Assembly: GCA_015680905.1 (NCBI GenBank)
Contig: CM027380.1
Coordinates: 37,750,001-37,814,000 of the forward strand
Direction: 5' to 3'
Length of the DNA stretch: 64,000 nt
DNA from: Coptis chinensis
Taxonomy: Eukaryota; Streptophyta; Magnoliopsida; Ranunculales; Ranunculaceae
Position numbers and translations under genes: made by a program. Every line of letters starts with the position of its first letter. The first letter of the stretch is position 1. The notes under the pieces are model-generated. The model made no database searches. It had not been told where the DNA came from and saw nothing but the letters and a program-made list of their open reading frames with translations. Below, in pieces: positions 47,212-58,849 of this stretch.

Positions 47212-48489
47212 AAATTCTTGCATGGTCTGATCAATGATTGTAGGACTAGAAGGACTAATTCTTCTTTTAGTGCTAGTACTACCAGGGAAGATAGGAAAGA
47301 GGAAAAGGATAACAATACTATAATTGATGTTCTGTTGTCTCTGCAAGAAAGCCAACCTGCATATTACACTGACAACTTAATCAAAGGCGTCATTCAAATA
47401 AGTAAAGTTGTCACTAGTCAGCCTCTCCCTCACACCCGCACACAACAACATGTGATAGGTACCAAGCAAATTCATCAATTCCAAAACAAATTGCATTACC
47501 GTCAATTAAAATACCATCCACAATGGTAGTTGTGACTAGTCAGTCATATTTTTGTTAGCCAGATTAGATTGGTTAAGCAAATTATTTTGAAATGACTACC
47601 ACCAGTTCCAAGAACTTGAAACAAACTACTATAATAGATTGATATAATCTATACTAAGTTCCAATTGTGTTGATAGGTGATGCTAATCGCTGGAAGTGAA
47701 GCTACATTTACTACGGCAGAATGGGCAATGTCGCTTCTTCTAAATCATCCCGAGGTTTTAATACAAACACAGAATGGAGATTGAATGTAATGTGGGTATG
47801 ACCGATTGCTAAATGAAACCGACTTAGACAAGCTCCCATATCTCCATAATATCATTCGTGAGACACTCGGATCAGTATAATTTAGGACCTTTTGGAGCAC
47901 CACATGAATCGAAAGTGATGACTGCATTACTATCGGAGGTTACTACATCCCAAAAGGAACATTGCTATTTGTAAACTTCCTGACTCTTCACAGGGACCCC
48001 AAAGCATGGTCAGAACCGACAATATTCAAGCCAGAGCGATTTGAGAAAGATCGAAAGGGAAATGAAGGATTACAATGGATGCCATTTGGTGTAGGAAGGA
48101 GGGGTTGTCCAGGAGAAGGCTTTGCAAAGAGAATGTTAGGATTGATGTTGGGCATCTTGATTCAATGCTTTGATTGGGAACAAGTTGGAGGAGAAATGGT
48201 GGATATGACAACAATAATGGAGCGAGATTTTATTTTGAAGGCCAAGCCCTTGGAGGCCATGTATATGCCAAGCAAATCTATGTTTAACGTTCTTTCTTGA
48301 CTTTGATTTTAATGGTTATGCACTGCTTATGATTTTGAACAAGGGTCAATGCTTATGCAGTAATGTAGATTTTTTCAGAAGTTGTGTCATCATGCTACTG
48401 CAATTAGATTCCTCTTCTTTTTTTTTTTTGGCTAAAGGTTAATTGTATTAGATACGAAAAAAAAATAAAATAAATTACAGTCTACATTT

Positions 48490-49003
48490 TGTGAGGGTCC
48501 TCAAACATACTTTGTCGAGTATCACTATAGCGCCACCCACTAGTTTGTATGCTACCCACTATTATGGCATGCCTGCACTGCCAACTATCATGGCATGTCT
48601 ACGCTGCCTATTAGTATGGCATGCCAGCGCTACCCACTATTATGGCATGCCAGTGCTACCCACTATTATGGCATGCCAGCGCTGCCTACTAATATGGCAC
48701 AATAAGCTAGATATAGCAGGTTTAGATTTAAAAACATATTTGTCAAGATATGCTTCTTTATTAAGATTTTTCATATTTAAGGAAAATATTCTAGCAATTA
48801 AGAAAATGATATTTCTTATTGTTATCCTATAAATACCTCATTCCATTTAAACAAAGAACTACGCACATGGAGACTTGATTTTGGGAAACACTCTGGATAC
48901 GTAGGCAACCACTTGGTTCAGTCTCTCCTCTACCTCAATATATAAACACCCCTTACAATTTCATTAGTTCATTAGTGTGTTTAGGTAAATCATTGCCCAA
49001 ACA
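48490..49003 (+). repeat. 5' LTR of element G
   Basis: About 514 bp. The U3 part carries six 26-bp repeats with a GGCATGCC core (about 48545-48705). The U5 part holds GAACTACGCACATGG and GGATACGTAGGCAACC. The extreme left end is poorly conserved between the two LTRs. Confidence 0.75.
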
Positions 49004-52000
49004 TAATTGACGTCATCTGCGGTTCTTAACAATGAGCTCTCTTCCACGTTTTTTCTTCAAGTTCCATTAATGGCGACAACTATAAAGTCTCGAAGAAGCA
49101 AGTAGACAAGAACACATATAACAACAAGATAAAGACACAACTTATTAGTAAATCGTGAAGTTCCAATCAATCAGGCTCCACCAGATCTACAGCTTCAAGT
49201 GCCACGACAACCCAAATCTAGAAGTACACGATCTCAGGCTCCACCATCTTATAGACATGATCGAAGACACTACAAATCCAAACGAGGCAGATCCAAAAAA
49301 TATAGAGATCCACAACCAAAAAAAAATCTCTCTTTTTCTTCTCGAAAGTTTTTAGATTTCAAATTTTTAAACAAAGTAAGACGAAAGTGTCAACTATCAA
49401 CAATGGTGAAAACACAAGAGAATTTCCACAAGTACTCCAATACGTTATCAAATCTCACACTCTTATTGAGAAGAACACCGAAGTTACCCATGGCGAAAAG
49501 CCAAATGAAGAAGTTCAACAAGCATTCAAGTTTCAACAAGAAACCACGTCGAACAAACATATATAAGTGGCTTCATATGTCATAGTTCCTATAAAAGTGC
49601 GCTCTCCCAACAGATCTACAACTTTCAAGTTCAATCAATGGTTGCTACTCGATCTAAGACAAACAGGCAAACAATAGTTCGTAAGTTTAACATAACAATT
49701 CCCTGGATCAAGAGACTATAACTTAAAAGACACAACTTTTACATCTTTCACGTCTTAACAATGCAGATCTAGACTTTTACAGTCTTAAGTTCTATTTATT
49801 TTGTTTTTTGTTTTGTTTTGTTTTTTGGTTTTTTATCCTCAAGCTTCATGATTAGACCTCAAATATACGTTTTTATCATCTTATAATACTTCAATTTAGT
49901 CGAATTATATGATCAATAATGTAGAAAACTCAAGTTCTTATTGCTTTTTCAGGATACAAGCCTATTATGGACCAAATATCTCAATAGACGTGTTCTAGAG
50001 CCAAAAGGAGATAAAATGAGCCTAAAAGGGATCTCATGGAACAACTGAGAAAAAGTTCCAAAAAGTCAACGGTAAAAATCAACTCAAAAGTCCAAAAACT
50101 CAAAAGCTCAGGAAACACACTCTAAGGCTTCAAAGACCAAGGGATCACCCCTTTACAAGACAATGGCTAAGCACCTAAAGCTTCAAAAGTCCAAAGGCTC
50201 AAATTCCCAAAGACATGGGCTTAGCCCCAAAAGGCTTGATCCTATCCACAAGAAGGTTCTAGATTAGGTTGCTTGATGGATAAGATATGATAGGGGCAAA
50301 CTTGTATATCTCTACACATATTTAAGTGTAGAGATTTCCCACTAAGCAATATGCCCTAGGAGAAGTGTAAATTAATTAGGAGTAGGGTAAAATAGATAAT
50401 TGTTTTTGTTTAGATTTTATTATTATTTTCCATTTTCATTGTTTTCAAGCTTCAAACTTTATTGAATCAAATTAGTTTTCTTCCATTCAAAGTGTTTAAT
50501 CTTGTCTTTCATCAAAATAGTTCTTTAAAACATCTTCCTATTCATTCATTCAACACACCAAAGTCAATCCAATGAGGATAACTTGCTAACCAAGCTACCT
50601 TTACATATCTAGATTTACATGTTTTACACCTAAACAACTCTAGTATTCATGTTTTAATCCTCAAAACCTTAATAACTAGTTGTCTACATCTTCATACACT
50701 AAATGAAGAGTTAAGAAAAGGTTTGGTTTTTCTCAATCATACTTCTACTCTTCAAATATCTAAGATGAATAACTTCAATTCAACCCAATACAAACCACTA
50801 TCTACTAATTCACTTTAGCGATGGAATAATGCTTACTCAAACAAATTACTATCCACATCAATCCAGATCCAAAAGTTTACAGTCTCAAAGCAACTCGTGG
50901 AGGAAGAAGTTAAGTACCTAACAAGGAGGCGCTACGACAAACAAGCGTTTTTCATAAGCAATAGTAAAACTGATGACGAAGAAGATGGACAACACAGAGA
51001 GCATTTAGATTTTATGCACACCATAATGTCTAGACTACATATTGCATAGGAATAACAACGTATAATGGAGGAAGATGATACGTGGCTTGAATGCAAAAGG
51101 TTGATACAAAAGATATCTTGAAGACAAGTACTGAGTGCAACATCGTCATAAAATTTATTCGTCATAGTTTGGATTATCTTCACAAATCTTGCAGTCTAGA
51201 GCACCAAAAAATTTCAAATCTAAGCAACATTTGAAGGTGAGCACAACATGTGACATAAAGTCAAGAAGTTCCACCTTTAGTCGCCAGGCGCCAGGCAGAT
51301 GCAAAAGTAACTTATATTGAGTAGCAGACTAAATATATCATTAAAGAAAACAATGAACAATACTGATATAGCCGAAAAATGCTAGAGACGTAACAGTAAG
51401 TAAAAATGTTGAACAACAACAAAAAGCTTTCATTCTCTTTTTCTCGGCCAACACATACATATCTCATATCTAAGAAGAAAGTTTCAATTACCAACTATGG
51501 TGAACACACAATGGATTCTCAACAAGTGCTCAAGTCTCAAATTAAAGGACGTTATTAGTTATCAAATACTCGTATTAAATGTCACTAAAATCAACTATTA
51601 CGATTGACAGATTTTTACAAAGACTAGTCGATAGCCTTGCCTCGGAACTAGCACTCTGACAATAATGCAGAGCTGGAGGCGACTGCAAGTAATCCACGCC
51701 CAAAAGCTTTTCAATAATATCGTGTAAAATGTTAGCACACAACCTAACTTGCCTACACAAACAAGCAAATTAAAGACATAGTCAAGAAGTTGTCCTTGAA
51801 GAAAATTGAAGAAATATCGAAAAGTCGATATTATAACAAAGCTCAAGTTTAATTCACCAGTATTTTATACACAATTTAAAACTGGAGGCGAGCACTTGTC
51901 GACATTGAATAGTTGGAGCACCTATCCAACTGTCGTAGAATAGGGTTGTTTCTCCAGTGAAATACCAATAATTGGGGGCGACTGCAATGCGCTTAACGCC

Positions 52001-52713
52001 CAAAAGTTTCTCCATTTACTGTTGAGCATTTTCATACCACATGTAGTGTTACCTGAACCAATCGACAAACAAAAAACAAAATGCAAAGGAGCTACAACCA
52101 ATAACAATTAAGCGGATCGGAGATTTGCTTGAAGGAAATAGATGAAAAGAAGATGTTACAGCCACAAATCATGGCAAACTGACGCCACTACAATAAATTT
52201 GAATCGGCCTATAATGAAGCCTCGGAGCTAGCATTCTAACAACATTGTAAAACTAGGGAAACCAATTAAAGGACTCTAGATCCAATACACAATTGGGGGC
52301 GACTGCAACACACTTACTGTCCACAAGTTTCTCCATTTCATTAATATTGAGTGTTTTCATACCACTAGTATTGCCTGAACTAAGCAGCAAACAAAAACAA
52401 TCAATAACAATGCATTAGACACTTGATTGAAAGAAAAAACTGTAAATGAAGATGTTCCAAGATGATTCTCTTTTGGCGAATCAGAAACTTAAAAAATTCT
52501 TCCTTGACGGCCATGTTATATGTGAGTATCTGTTCTTGAAGGCAAATGAAGAAAAGTCAAGAGAATAATTTTATCATAAGCTTCAAGCTTCAACAACACT
52601 TGTATGCAGTAACTAAGAATTAGGGGCAACTACTTAATTTGCGTATTTGTAAATAACGACCATCGATGATTTTAGGGTAGCGATCGAGCTAAGTCTTCTA
52701 ACCTATATAAAAA

Positions 52714-53240
52714 GTCGTGGAATTTGCGTTTGCAACACCGTACTCCATACATCCAAAGACATAGAGTTTGCGTTTGCGACACCTTATTCCACACATAAAA
52801 AGTCGTGGAGTTTGCGTTTGCAACATCTTACTCAATGCATCAAAAGCCGTAGAGTTTGCATTTGCAACACCTTACTCTACGCATCAAAAGTCGTAGAGTT
52901 TGCGATTGCAACACCTTACTCCACGCATCAAAAGTTGTGGGGTTTGCATTTACGACACCTTTCTCCACACATCAAAAAATGTGGAGTATGTGTTTGTGAC
53001 ACCTTACTTCACGCATCAAAAGTCGTGGAGTTTGTGTTTGCAACATCTTACTTCACGCATCAAAAGCCGTGGAGTTTGTGTTTGTGACACCTTACTCCAC
53101 GCATCAAAAGCCGTGGGGTTTGCATTTGTAACACTTTTCTCCATACATCAAAAGACGTGGAGTATGCATTTGCTACACCTTACTCTACACATCAAGAGTC
53201 GAGGAGTTTGCGTCTATGACACTTTACTCCACGCATACAA
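52714..53240 (+). repeat. 44-bp tandem array, about 12 copies
   Basis: Unit GTCGTGGAGTTTGCGTTTGC followed by AACACCTTACTCCACGCATC and AAAA, period exactly 44 bp where checked (52714, 52758, 52802). Copies differ by scattered substitutions. All three plus frames stay mostly open, giving long repetitive frames that are not evidence of a gene. Confidence 0.92.
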
Positions 53241-53405
53241 ATATACAAAATAATTGTGTTTTTCATAACCTCAAAACAAAATTTACATGTTTGCCATAAA
53301 TTTTCTTTCATTTAATTTCATTGCTTGAGCTCCTATTTATATGCAACAATTTTTTATTCTTTGCTGCAAAGAATAAATTCCATACAGCAAAGAGGGGGTG
53401 ACGTA

Positions 53406-53901
53406 TGTACCACTATATTCGTACCCCTACAAACATACTTTGTCGAGTACCACTATAGCGCCACCCACTAGTATATGTGTTGTCCACTATTATGGCATGC
53501 ATGCACTGCCCACTATCATGGCATGCTTGTGATGCCCATTAGTATGGCATGCCAGCTAGCGCTGCCCACTATTATGGCATGCCAGTGCATGTTGCCCACA
53601 AATATGGCATGTCAGCACTGCCCACTAGTATGGCACAATAAGCTAGATATAGCAGGTTCAGATTTAAAAACATATTTGTCAAGATATGCTTCCTTATTAA
53701 GATTTTTTATATTTAAGGAAAATATTCTAGCAATTAAGGAAATGGCCCCATTCTATTTAAACAAAGAACTACGCACATGGAGACTTGATTCTGGAAAACA
53801 CTATAGATACGAAGGTAGCCACCTGGTTCAATCTCTCTGATACCACAATTAACACCCTTTACAACTTCATTAGTATGTTTAGGTGAATCATTGCCCAAAC
53901 A
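53406..53901 (+). repeat. 3' LTR of element G
   Basis: About 496 bp; pair of 48490-49003, with the 26-bp repeat block at about 53465-53635. Confidence 0.75.
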
Positions 53902-54838
53902 ACTCCAACATACATGTTTTTTAGAAATAAATCTGAAATAAGTAGAGTAATGTTGATTCTCTACCCTGTAGACAAAACTAGGTCTATTCTCCCACTATTG
54001 CTTCTGTCCTTTTGTTAAGGTTGCTCCTTTCTTTGCGCGTACACAAGTCTTCTCTAAAATTTGCCTCCCTCCATGTGCTTGTTAGAACTATACTTGCCTT
54101 CTTGTGGTTATATAAATGGGAGAATCCTTATGTCACTTACTATAGGTTCAATCGTTAAACTAATTAAGTTATGAGTTGATGTTAGTGGATTGTTTTTGAA
54201 AATTTTGAGCTTAGACGAAAGGAAGAGGAATTGGCTTAATTGTTACTACCCTTCCTATACAACTTGTACATTTATATTTCTTGCTTACCTAACCAAACAT
54301 AAATTAAAAAATTAGAGATAAAAATAATGAATAAATAAGTAAATAAAGAATAGTGCCCCACGACCCCATTTGGTACATTTGTTTAATTGTTTTTTTTCTT
54401 TTATAATCTTTTGTTTAATTGTTTATAGTTACTCAGTCTAGTTTTTATCACTTTTGTAACTTTTATGGGCCAGTTTATTATACCCTATAACAAAATCACA
54501 AAAAATCTTGTTCATGAATAGTTGCCCAAGTTGACTCACATCGTGTTATAAAGTTTTTCTAGATGCCCAAGTTAACAATTAACTTAAGACATCCAACATA
54601 CCATTTGGGATTCATTTTTGCTGTAATGTTTGGAATGCCTAGTTTGCTTCCAGCCCAACCAAAATATGACACGTGTACGCTCAACAACCCAAAACTAAGT
54701 TAGAAAACTGCTACTGTTCTGCAATAATAAACTCCCCATTTTACCCTTGCTATCCACCTCTCCCACCACCACTATGAACTAGTCCACCACCACCTCTTCT
54801 TATGTTTTTCTTTTCCGTCGGCTCTGTTCGCGACCTGA
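53902..54838. other. Intergenic, nothing recognised
   Basis: About 940 bp of AT-rich sequence between elements G and D without a supported gene. Confidence 0.5.
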
Positions 54839-55287
54839 TGTTGAGTTTCATAGGGAATGGATGCACTCTCTCTTGGGATAAGAGTTGCCTATGTATCAAG
54901 TTTCTTGGGTAAACTTGAATCAAGCCTTACGTAGTTCATCTCTATCTACTTATAGATGTTTGAGCTGACTTTCCTTATTTGCTCTAGGCCGTTGTCAAGT
55001 GTAGATCCATATTTTGTGCAATCTTGATGATTCGTCATTACTTCTTATGTTATAAAGTAAATGTCTCCTTGTTGATTAGTGAGTTGACTGAGCTTCAGGA
55101 TCGCGGTAGATTATTAATTTGCTTCTATATATGGTTGTGTTTGATATTTGGGATGACCTGAGTTTGGGTTGTTATTACGTCCTGGTGGCGTGGTATGACC
55201 TGGTGATGTACGAGCTGTGAAGATACGACCTAGTGTGTGGAGACGTGTGTTGTAGTGATATGTTTGAGAATGGAGGGTACTTACACA
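54839..55287 (-). repeat. Candidate 3' LTR of element D
   Basis: Plus-strand ends TGTTGAGTTT...CTTACACA, about 449 bp. On the minus strand it holds GAACTACGTAAGGCTTGATTC and GATACATAGGCAAC, the U5 box shared with F and G. The exact left end is inferred because the partner LTR is missing. Confidence 0.5.
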
Positions 55288-55731
55288 ACCCCCTTTATTT
55301 TATTTATTTTTTGGATAGCTGTGGTGTGAAAAGAAAAAATAAAATAAAGCTTTCAACACGTGTCACACAGCTGATTTCGTTTGAACGGTTTTGGAAAATG
55401 TGCGGGAACTGTTGGATCTGATCCATAGGCCTAAATCGTGGCGCCTTTTGGGCGAGGTTATGATTATGTTTTGTGGGGAAGGCAAAATGTTTTGTCTATT
55501 TTTGAGATTTGTGCAGCTGATCAGGGGTTTGTTTTCTGGCGGTCTTTCATTTCTCATTCTATCAACACAAAGGAAGCAAAAGCAGAGAGAAAGAAAGAAA
55601 AAAAAACTTTTCAACCTTTCGTCTTCAGGTACGTGTCTTTTGATCTCAAAAATTTGAACTTTTTGTTACCTTTTTCCTTTTGTCATGTCGATTACTAGTG
55701 ATAGTTTGAGTGGGGAAGTTGAGTTGGATCA

Positions 55732-57952
55732 ATGGAGAGACAACTATGTGATGAAGATGGTGGTGTTAGGGCTCGTAGTGGAGGTGAGGCATCGTCGTCT
55801 TCCCCATTAGAGACGATGGCTGAGGAGGCGATACCTAGGTCGGTAGATTGTACTGTTGCTTTGAGGAAGGATTTTGGTTGGGTGGACTCTGATCTGACTA
55901 TATACGACCTGGGTGGAGAGAGGAATGTGTTTGGCTTGGATTACGTTCCTCGGGATGGTAGTGTTGTGGTTTGTTATGGTCAATTGAAGATTGGGATGAG
56001 GTTACCATTCTCCCGTCTTGCTGTGGAGGTTTTGAACTTTTGTGGAAAGGCTCCTTGTCAGTTCGTGGGGAATAGTTGGAGGGCTTTTCATGTGTTGGAT
56101 TTGTTGAATGAGAGGGGTTATAACATCTGTTTATCAGATGTGCTTGAGCATTTTTCTATGAAGAGGTCTTCTTCTATGAATTTAGCTTGCAGGTAGTGAA
56201 GGGGAAGTCCGCTGTGATTGTGGGTGTGAGTAAGGAGGATTGGGGGTGTAGGCCTTTATTGGTTATGGGTAATTACAGTTCTTCTGATTGGGAGTTGGAG
56301 AATCGTACTATAAAGTAGGATAGTAGGTCCTTATATTATAGGTCGTAGTGTATGTATGGTAGTTGATATTTTGAACGTTCTAACAACTTTATTTTGTTTT
56401 TGTAGAGGTTGCTATTCGTGGGCGTACGAGTACCAGGGTTATAGAAAAGTTTGTTTGTTTGAGTTGGGAGGAGAAACGATCTGTCTTGGGAGAGGTTGCG
56501 CATTACTTCAAGAAGTGTGGAGGTGAGAAGATCAACCGAAAGAAGGTTGAGTAGAAGAAAAGGGCCCGAAAGTTAGTCTTTGACATCTCTGACTCTAGCT
56601 CGAATACTGAGATGGAAATAGAGGATCAAAGGAGGGTGCCTGTTTCTAGAGTGAGAACGGTTGGAGGAGGCTCTGGTAGCTGTCCTGTGTCCAAACGACC
56701 TGAGTGGGATGAAAATGATAGCAGGGGGGGGGGGTCGTGGAGGTAGGAATGCTAGGGGAGGTGGTGATGCTCCCGCTCCCTTACGTAAGCCTCAGTTGAA
56801 GAGGCGGGGTAAAGTCGGTGAGCCTGTAGGGGCTAAGAGGACCCGAACTAAGTCTGAAGAACGACCTGTTATACTGGAAGGTCGTACTTCATCAGGTCGG
56901 GCTCCTTTGAAGAGGATGAACCTGAAAGAGATGGTGGTAGATGTTGGGGTGGCTGATGCTAGGGGCAAGAAGAAGGCTAGTGACACTGAGCCAACTGCCC
57001 GAAAATGCAAAGGGTCTGGGAGTACTCTCCAAGGTGATAAGGCTGGTGAGTTTGACGTTCTGGATAGAACAGTCACCTACTACGACCTAGTGAGTGGGTT
57101 AACGTGGCTGGTGAAGAATAGGGACTGTAACTTCAAGTCTTCATTGGTTGCGAATGGGCTGCTGGAGAGTATTGCCCTAGATGAAGATAGGCATCAGCTG
57201 GAGACTGGGAAAGATCTGGAGGCAAATATAAAAGACATGGATCGCTCGATCTGTTTTGTAAGTGTCCTTCCGATATGAGTTTTTGTTTTGTGCTTTGAGT
57301 TATTGCTTTTGGACTTATTTTGTTGGTTTGTCAGGTTCTGGCTATATATAGGAAGTAGCAAGAGATAGCAACTATCTCTGATCTGTACAAGAAGGAGCTT
57401 GAGGTTGCCAATAAGGCTTATGACAAGCTCTTGGCTATGCAAGAGGTTGAATGGGCTGAAGTGGTGGGGTTGAGGGCTCAAGTTGGCAATTTGGCTGGGA
57501 AGGTGGCCTTATTGCAGCTGTCTCTTGATGCTTCAAGGGTGGAGGTAACGTATTGGGTTGTTGAGAGCAAATAATCGTAGGCCATTGCTAAGCGAGCTTA
57601 GAATGAATATAACTACTTGGTCGATCTGGTAGAGAGTGGTGATGTCTACGTTCTGGTGGATGATTACATGGAGCTTAAACGTAAGTACAAAGCCCTCAAA
57701 AGGTCTGTTGAAAGTGGGGCTGCAACAGTAACTATAAAAAGTATTGTTGTAGATGCTAGTAGACGATCTGATCTACTAACCGACCTAGGTGATGTTCCAG
57801 CTACTCAGCCTACTGAAGATGCTGCCACTGAAGTGCTGAATGCAAGTGGTGATCCGGCTAGTGGCTCTGTTGGTGAAGAGGGCTGCCAACTGGACCCCTT
57901 GAATATGGAGATCGAATCTGCCTCATGTCAACTGATTATGTTCTTCTTGTAA
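55732..57952 (+). pseudogene. Antisense extra ORF of element D (gypsy-type transposase-like)
   Basis: Plus-strand coding region opposite to the integrase. The N-terminal part has LKIGMRLPFSRLAVEVLNF and APCQFVGNSWRAFHVLDLL, colinear with FPLSLLDVEVWNHF...GIGNFWHVMYAANFY of the element C antisense ORF. The middle is basic and low-complexity (GGRNARGGGDAPAP, KKKASD). The C-terminal part is helical (EVEWAEVVGLRAQVG region, then DDYMELKRKYKALKR) and ends in an acidic, A/T/P-rich tail. An intron-like interval with GTAAGT...TTGTCAG lies at 57258-57334. Function unknown; broken. Confidence 0.65.
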
Positions 57953-58334
57953 TTTGATTGATGATGGCTGAAGTTTTTAAACTATTTTTGTTGCTGATAC
58001 TGATAACTTTATTTTGATGGGGATGTTGAGGTTGTTTTCTAAGGATAACTTGGGGGCCTCTAGTATCTAACTGAAATTGTATTAAGTAAAAATATTTAAA
58101 TTACTTATTTATTTTGAAATGAGATTGTCTGTGAATTTTGTATGAATGTGATTGCTTCCCTTGCTTTTTGTTTTGTTATTTGATGACATATGCTGCATAG
58201 TAGTAGACTCGACGACATGTCATACTTTGTTAGATCATATAATGATTGTAGGTCATGGGTGTTTGTGTACGACCTGATAGATGCGCGTAGTTGGCACCTA
58301 GGTTTCTTCGTGTCTTTAGATGTGTGTATTGATT

Positions 58335-58660
58335 GAGTGGTTCCTTTTGGGGGAACTTCTTATTGATTTTGACTGATAATTAGCCTTTGAGTGGTAATTA
58401 TAGTTGAGTTAAACTTAACCCTTTCAAAGGCCTTAAGTTGACTTGTGGTCCTTTTGGGGGTACCTTAGATTATATTTGACTGATAATTAGCCTTTGTGTG
58501 GTAATTACAGTTGAATCGTTCTTAATCCTGGCGTTGGTGTTAAGTTGATTTATGGTCGTTTTGGGGGACCGTGGATTGAATTTGATTGATAATTAACCAT
58601 TGCGTGGTAATTATAGTTGAGTCGTGCTTAACCCTGGCGTTGGTGCTAGGTCAGTTACTT
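58335..58660. repeat. 107-bp repeat, three copies, element D
   Basis: Three imperfect copies anchored on (A)CTGATAATTAGCC (58372, 58479, 58585), each with CCTTTTGGGGG and GTGGTAATTATAGTTGA. They lie between integrase and the antisense ORF, the same place as the 93-bp repeat of C. Confidence 0.85.
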
Positions 58661-58849
58661 TGATATCTCAGATCGGGTAGCGAGTGCAAGATGCGTGGTA
58701 CTCATGTAATGCAAGGATAACATTTATACGCGAAATGTTGATGAAATTTTATTCATATTAATTGATACATCTGGAGACAAATTATTGCTAAAAATGCTTG
58801 AGTCGAGCTGTATTCCAAGGTCGGGGAAGCACATCACCGAGCTGAGTTT

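Larger units (their letters stand above)
32201..48300 (+). pseudogene. Cytochrome P450 (CYP81-like), split by two LTR elements
   Basis: Pieces in order. 32201-32349: start METQLLVPLNL and the hinge motif (PCLPIIGHFHLLKN, frame-shifted from the start). 41777-42387: substrate-recognition and B-C helix part (LEKYGPILYLRLDSAPRLV, YGDLWRNLRRLTS). 47212-47405: end of exon 1 (FLHGLINDCRTRR, DVLLSLQESQPAYYTD, IKGVI). 47677-48300: exon 2 with I-helix (AGSEATFTTAEW), WSEPTIFKPERF and the haem loop FGVGRRGCPG with its cysteine; stop at 48298. The intron keeps an AG acceptor, but the donor appears as ATAAGT instead of GTAAGT. The K-helix reads ETLG where ExxR is expected, and exon 2 has frameshifts and stops between the I- and K-helices. 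These changes and the insertions C and F make it a pseudogene. CYP81 enzymes are ER-anchored monooxygenases of specialised metabolism; the substrate cannot be said. Confidence 0.85.
48490..53901 (+). mobile_element. Element G: LTR element without recognisable pol
   Basis: About 5.4 kb on the plus strand. LTRs 48490-49003 and 53406-53901, colinear, with the same internal repeats and ends (CATTGCCCAAACA). Next to the 5' LTR is what looks like a decayed TGGCGCC-type primer-binding site (about 49006-49022). The sequence before the 3' LTR is purine-rich (AAAGAGGGGGTGACG). A basic, arginine-rich frame (about 49155-49585, with QPKSRSTRSQAPPS) lies at the start; no gag or pol motif was recognised. 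The 3' half has spaced G-rich motifs and a 44-bp tandem array. No matching target duplication was found, and the LTRs are more diverged than in C or F, so it is older. Broken or never autonomous. Confidence 0.7.

Noticed and set aside
52714-53240. CRISPR-like array
   Set aside because: Units are contiguous 44-bp tandem repeats without unique spacers, in a plant LTR element.
52812-53253. Long repetitive open frames in the 44-bp array
   Set aside because: A consequence of a stop-poor 44-bp unit read in rotating frames.
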